Positions 54,012-56,118 of a stretch of DNA of 56,118 bases are shown here, one piece after another; the stretch's first letter is position 1; each line of letters starts with the position of its first letter. A program made the translations under genes and the position numbers. A model generated the notes under the pieces. That model was not told where the DNA came from and did no database searches. It saw only the letters and a list, made by a program, of their open reading frames with translations. This DNA is from Mucidula mucida. Taxonomy: Eukaryota; Basidiomycota; Agaricomycetes; Agaricales; Physalacriaceae. The stretch lies in NCBI GenBank assembly GCA_015501055.1, contig JADNYV010000233.1, positions 1 to 56,118 of the forward strand, in the 5' to 3' direction.

Positions 54012-55834
54012 GTCGTTGAAGCGTGAATCAGACGCTGTACCACCACCACCACGCTTTAAGCGCGGTTATGTATTTACTACCAATGTACTATCAGAATCTA
54101 AAACGCCTTCGAGCATCTCTTCCACTTACACTGCTCCTCCGCTTCCTTTACCTCCTCAGCAAATTCTCAACGACTCCTCCATCCAGCAGTCTCTTGCTGC
54201 AGTAGCTGACTACATCAAGGTCAGCACACCTATCGACATTGACCGCTTTGAGCGGCTTCTTGCCAAACATCCCAATCAGCCCTTTGTGAGCTCTATCATC
54301 CGCTCACTCCGTGAAGGGTTCTGGCCTTTACACGATGGTCAGTGGGAAGCGCACCTCAGAGACAAGATTAGAGACAACTACTCTACTGAGGAGTGCGATC
54401 TTGTTGAGCTGCGCAAACAGCGAGATCAAGAAGTTGCTGCTGGCCGCTGGTCCCCTGCGCTTCCAGAAGGCTTTAAGCTCTTGCCTGGAATGCGTCTGTC
54501 ACCCATGTTTGTGGTCTGGCAGAAGGGTAAACCACGCATCGTCATGGACCATACAGGCAATGGTCTCAATGACGGCATTGCCAGAGCTGATGCCAAAGTC
54601 AAGTACGACAATATGCACTCCTTTGGGCAGGTACTGCATGAGTCCTACAAGCTCATCCTCACGAGGAGATCCTGCTTTTCAAGAGCGACATCTCTAAAGC
54701 ATTCCTCAATCTCCCCGTTCATCCCATTTGGCAGCTACAACAAGTTGTCATTGTCGACGGCCGCTATCACATTGTGCACCGTCTCATCTTTGGCAGTCGT
54801 GCATCACCATACTGCTGGTGTTCGTTCTCTGGCCTGGTTAACTGGGTTGCTTGGGAGCTAGATATACCAGATCTGCACGACTACATGGATGACTCTATGG
54901 CTGGGACACCAATCACAATCTGGTGCTCTTTCATGGACAGCGACGTCCCCACGTCAAGTCCAGCTTCTCCTTCTGTGGGACTCTTTGGGCATCCCATACG
55001 AAGATAAGAAGCAGGAACACGGTCCTCAGCTAAAATCATTGGTTTCTGGTTAGACACTGTTCACGGGTCTATCTCTCTCTCACCAGACTCCATTGCGGAC
55101 ATGATCACCACCATTCAGTCGTTCTTGTCCCAGCAAAAGCCTGTACTCAAGGAGTGGCAGTCCTTGGGTGGGTATCTCAACTGGGCTCTTAATGTGCTGC
55201 CTTGGGCACGGCCAGCACTTACAGAGCTCTACCGCAAGATGAGCGGTAAAACACTGCAGTACAAAGGCATTCCATTGAACGTTGAGGTTAGAGCAGATCT
55301 CACTTGGTTTGTCAATGCATTACAACACTGCATCGGAGTGCGCTTTGTGAATGCGCAGGCGTGGGATGACTCTGAGGCTGATATGGTCTATTGGACAGAT
55401 GCGAGTAATCTGGGCCTCGCTTTTGTCTATGCTGGGAATGGCTTTAGCTATCAACTCCGAACCATCACCGGAGTTGACACCTTCTTTAGGGAGCTTGTAG
55501 CTATTCTTTGCGCTGTTCATGATGCTGCCTCTCATCCCTCTCCGCCTCGCAGGCTGTTAATCCATTCTGACAGTCTGGACTCCGTCTCAGTGTTTAACAC
55601 TTTGGCTGCTTCACAGTCAAGTCACAATGCTGTTCTGCTTGCCATTGCTGATATTGTCCTGCGCACCGGCATTGATGTTCGTGTGCGGCACATCCGCGGG
55701 GTTGACAACGTGATGGCAGACATGTTGTCCCGCTACTGTTCTCTGACTTTCAGAAACAGTTCCCCTCCTACCGCGTCCGCACTATGGAGCCACCTCGTGA
55801 GCTCCTACCGGCGCGATGGAGAGAGTGCTTTTAG
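54001..55834 (+). pseudogene. DIRS ORF2 RT-RNase H, copy 2, frame broken
   Basis: 1,834 bases against 1,839 in copy 1: five single bases are missing (near 54642, 54893, 54950, 55034 and 55733). All catalytic motifs are still encoded piecewise, including the Y-M-D-D and RNase H acidic residues. Either the copy is recently inactivated or the sequence near the window end is less accurate; the exclusive one-base losses favour the second. Confidence 0.8.
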
Positions 55835-56118
55835 AGGCATTGGGCGAGGGCGGACAGCCTCGTCACCCTCGCCCACCTATGGACTTGCAAAAACTAGATG
55901 AACTCGTCTTGTATCTGCAGGCCCATGCTATTGAGACCTCTACGCGTATCAACTACTCTACTGGGGCTAGAGATTACGCCCGCTTCTGTAAAGCACACAA
56001 TCTGTCTCTGGATCCTACTCCGGAGACTCTAGCACGTTACATTGCATACACGTCCCAATTCATTGGCTCTGCTCCTAAATACTTAACCGGGGCAAGCACT
56101 TCCTCAATGACCTTTATC
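55816..56118 (+). CDS. DIRS ORF3 tyrosine recombinase, copy 2, 3' outside
   Basis: Starts at ATG 55816 as in copy 1 and contains only the core-binding N-terminal part. One base is missing near 56093 relative to copy 1. The catalytic part is beyond the window. Confidence 0.75.
   Translation, partial: MERVLLEALGEGGQPRHPRPPMDLQKLDELVLYLQAHAIETSTRINYSTGARDYARFCKAHNLSLDPTPETLARYIAYTSQFIGSAPKYLTGASTSSMTFI

Larger units (their letters stand above)
51083..56118 (+). mobile_element. DIRS-order retroelement, copy 2, right part outside
   Basis: Same order as copy 1, offset about 7.93 kb, about 98-99% identical by eye, and cut by the window end inside the recombinase. It begins with two tandem 289-bp units. 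ORF1 is intact; the RT frame carries five one-base losses relative to copy 1. It lies inside the DDE transposase gene on the same strand, about 2.15 kb after copy 1. Confidence 0.9.

Noticed and set aside
1..56118. CRISPR array, prophage or bacterial operon
   Set aside because: Spliceosomal introns, chromodomain retroelement and fungal orthologues make the DNA eukaryotic; no regularly spaced short repeats were seen.

Overview
The window is nuclear DNA of a basidiomycete fungus, most likely an agaricomycete. The evidence is intron-dense genes with 41-60 bp introns, fungal orthologues (glycogen synthase, Rna14/CstF-77, a nucleolin/Nsr1-like protein), lineage-typical families (F-box, 7-TM and Crinkler/RHS-like proteins) and a Tf1/sushi-like chromovirus. 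No species is claimed.

Layout. 0-13 kb: a PSP1-domain protein (5' end outside the window), a frame-broken F-box protein, gamma-glutamyltranspeptidase, a frame-broken 7-TM protein (minus), a secreted GH105/88-like hydrolase (minus), then about 1.8 kb with no supportable gene and an intact nucleolin-like gene. 14-19 kb: paralog A of a small one-TM protein family and a Crinkler/RHS-like P-loop NTPase with a nuclease-like C-terminus (minus). 19.3-26.0 kb: a decayed Ty3/gypsy chromovirus (minus) with 0.53 kb LTRs, which appears to self-prime like Tf1. It ends about 160 bp before paralog B. 28-32.5 kb: glycogen synthase (minus) and degenerate paralog C (minus). 33.2-38.8 kb: the most unusual gene, ten exons and about 1,720 codons, with seven Zn2Cys6-like cysteine clusters, five repeats of a W-T-R-I-V-L / D-F-D module and a C-terminal coiled coil. 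39-41.8 kb: RNA14. 42-43.4 kb: an AT-rich island. 43.4-56.1 kb: two nearly identical, same-strand DIRS-type tyrosine-recombinase retroelements. The second sits inside a DDE transposase gene and starts with a tandem 289-bp unit.

Quality. Conserved genes (glycogen synthase, RNA14) and DIRS copy 2 carry single-base frameshifts, nearly all explained by loss of one base, often in a short homopolymer. The simplest reading is residual sequencing/assembly deletions, so a broken frame here is not proof of a pseudogene. The C-to-T-type nonsense codons in the chromovirus and the DDE gene are a different signal and look like real decay.

The genes do not form one pathway. The window mixes housekeeping genes with fast-evolving lineage-specific families and retroelements. 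The strongest candidates for something undescribed are the multi-cluster zinc protein and the three-copy small membrane-protein family.
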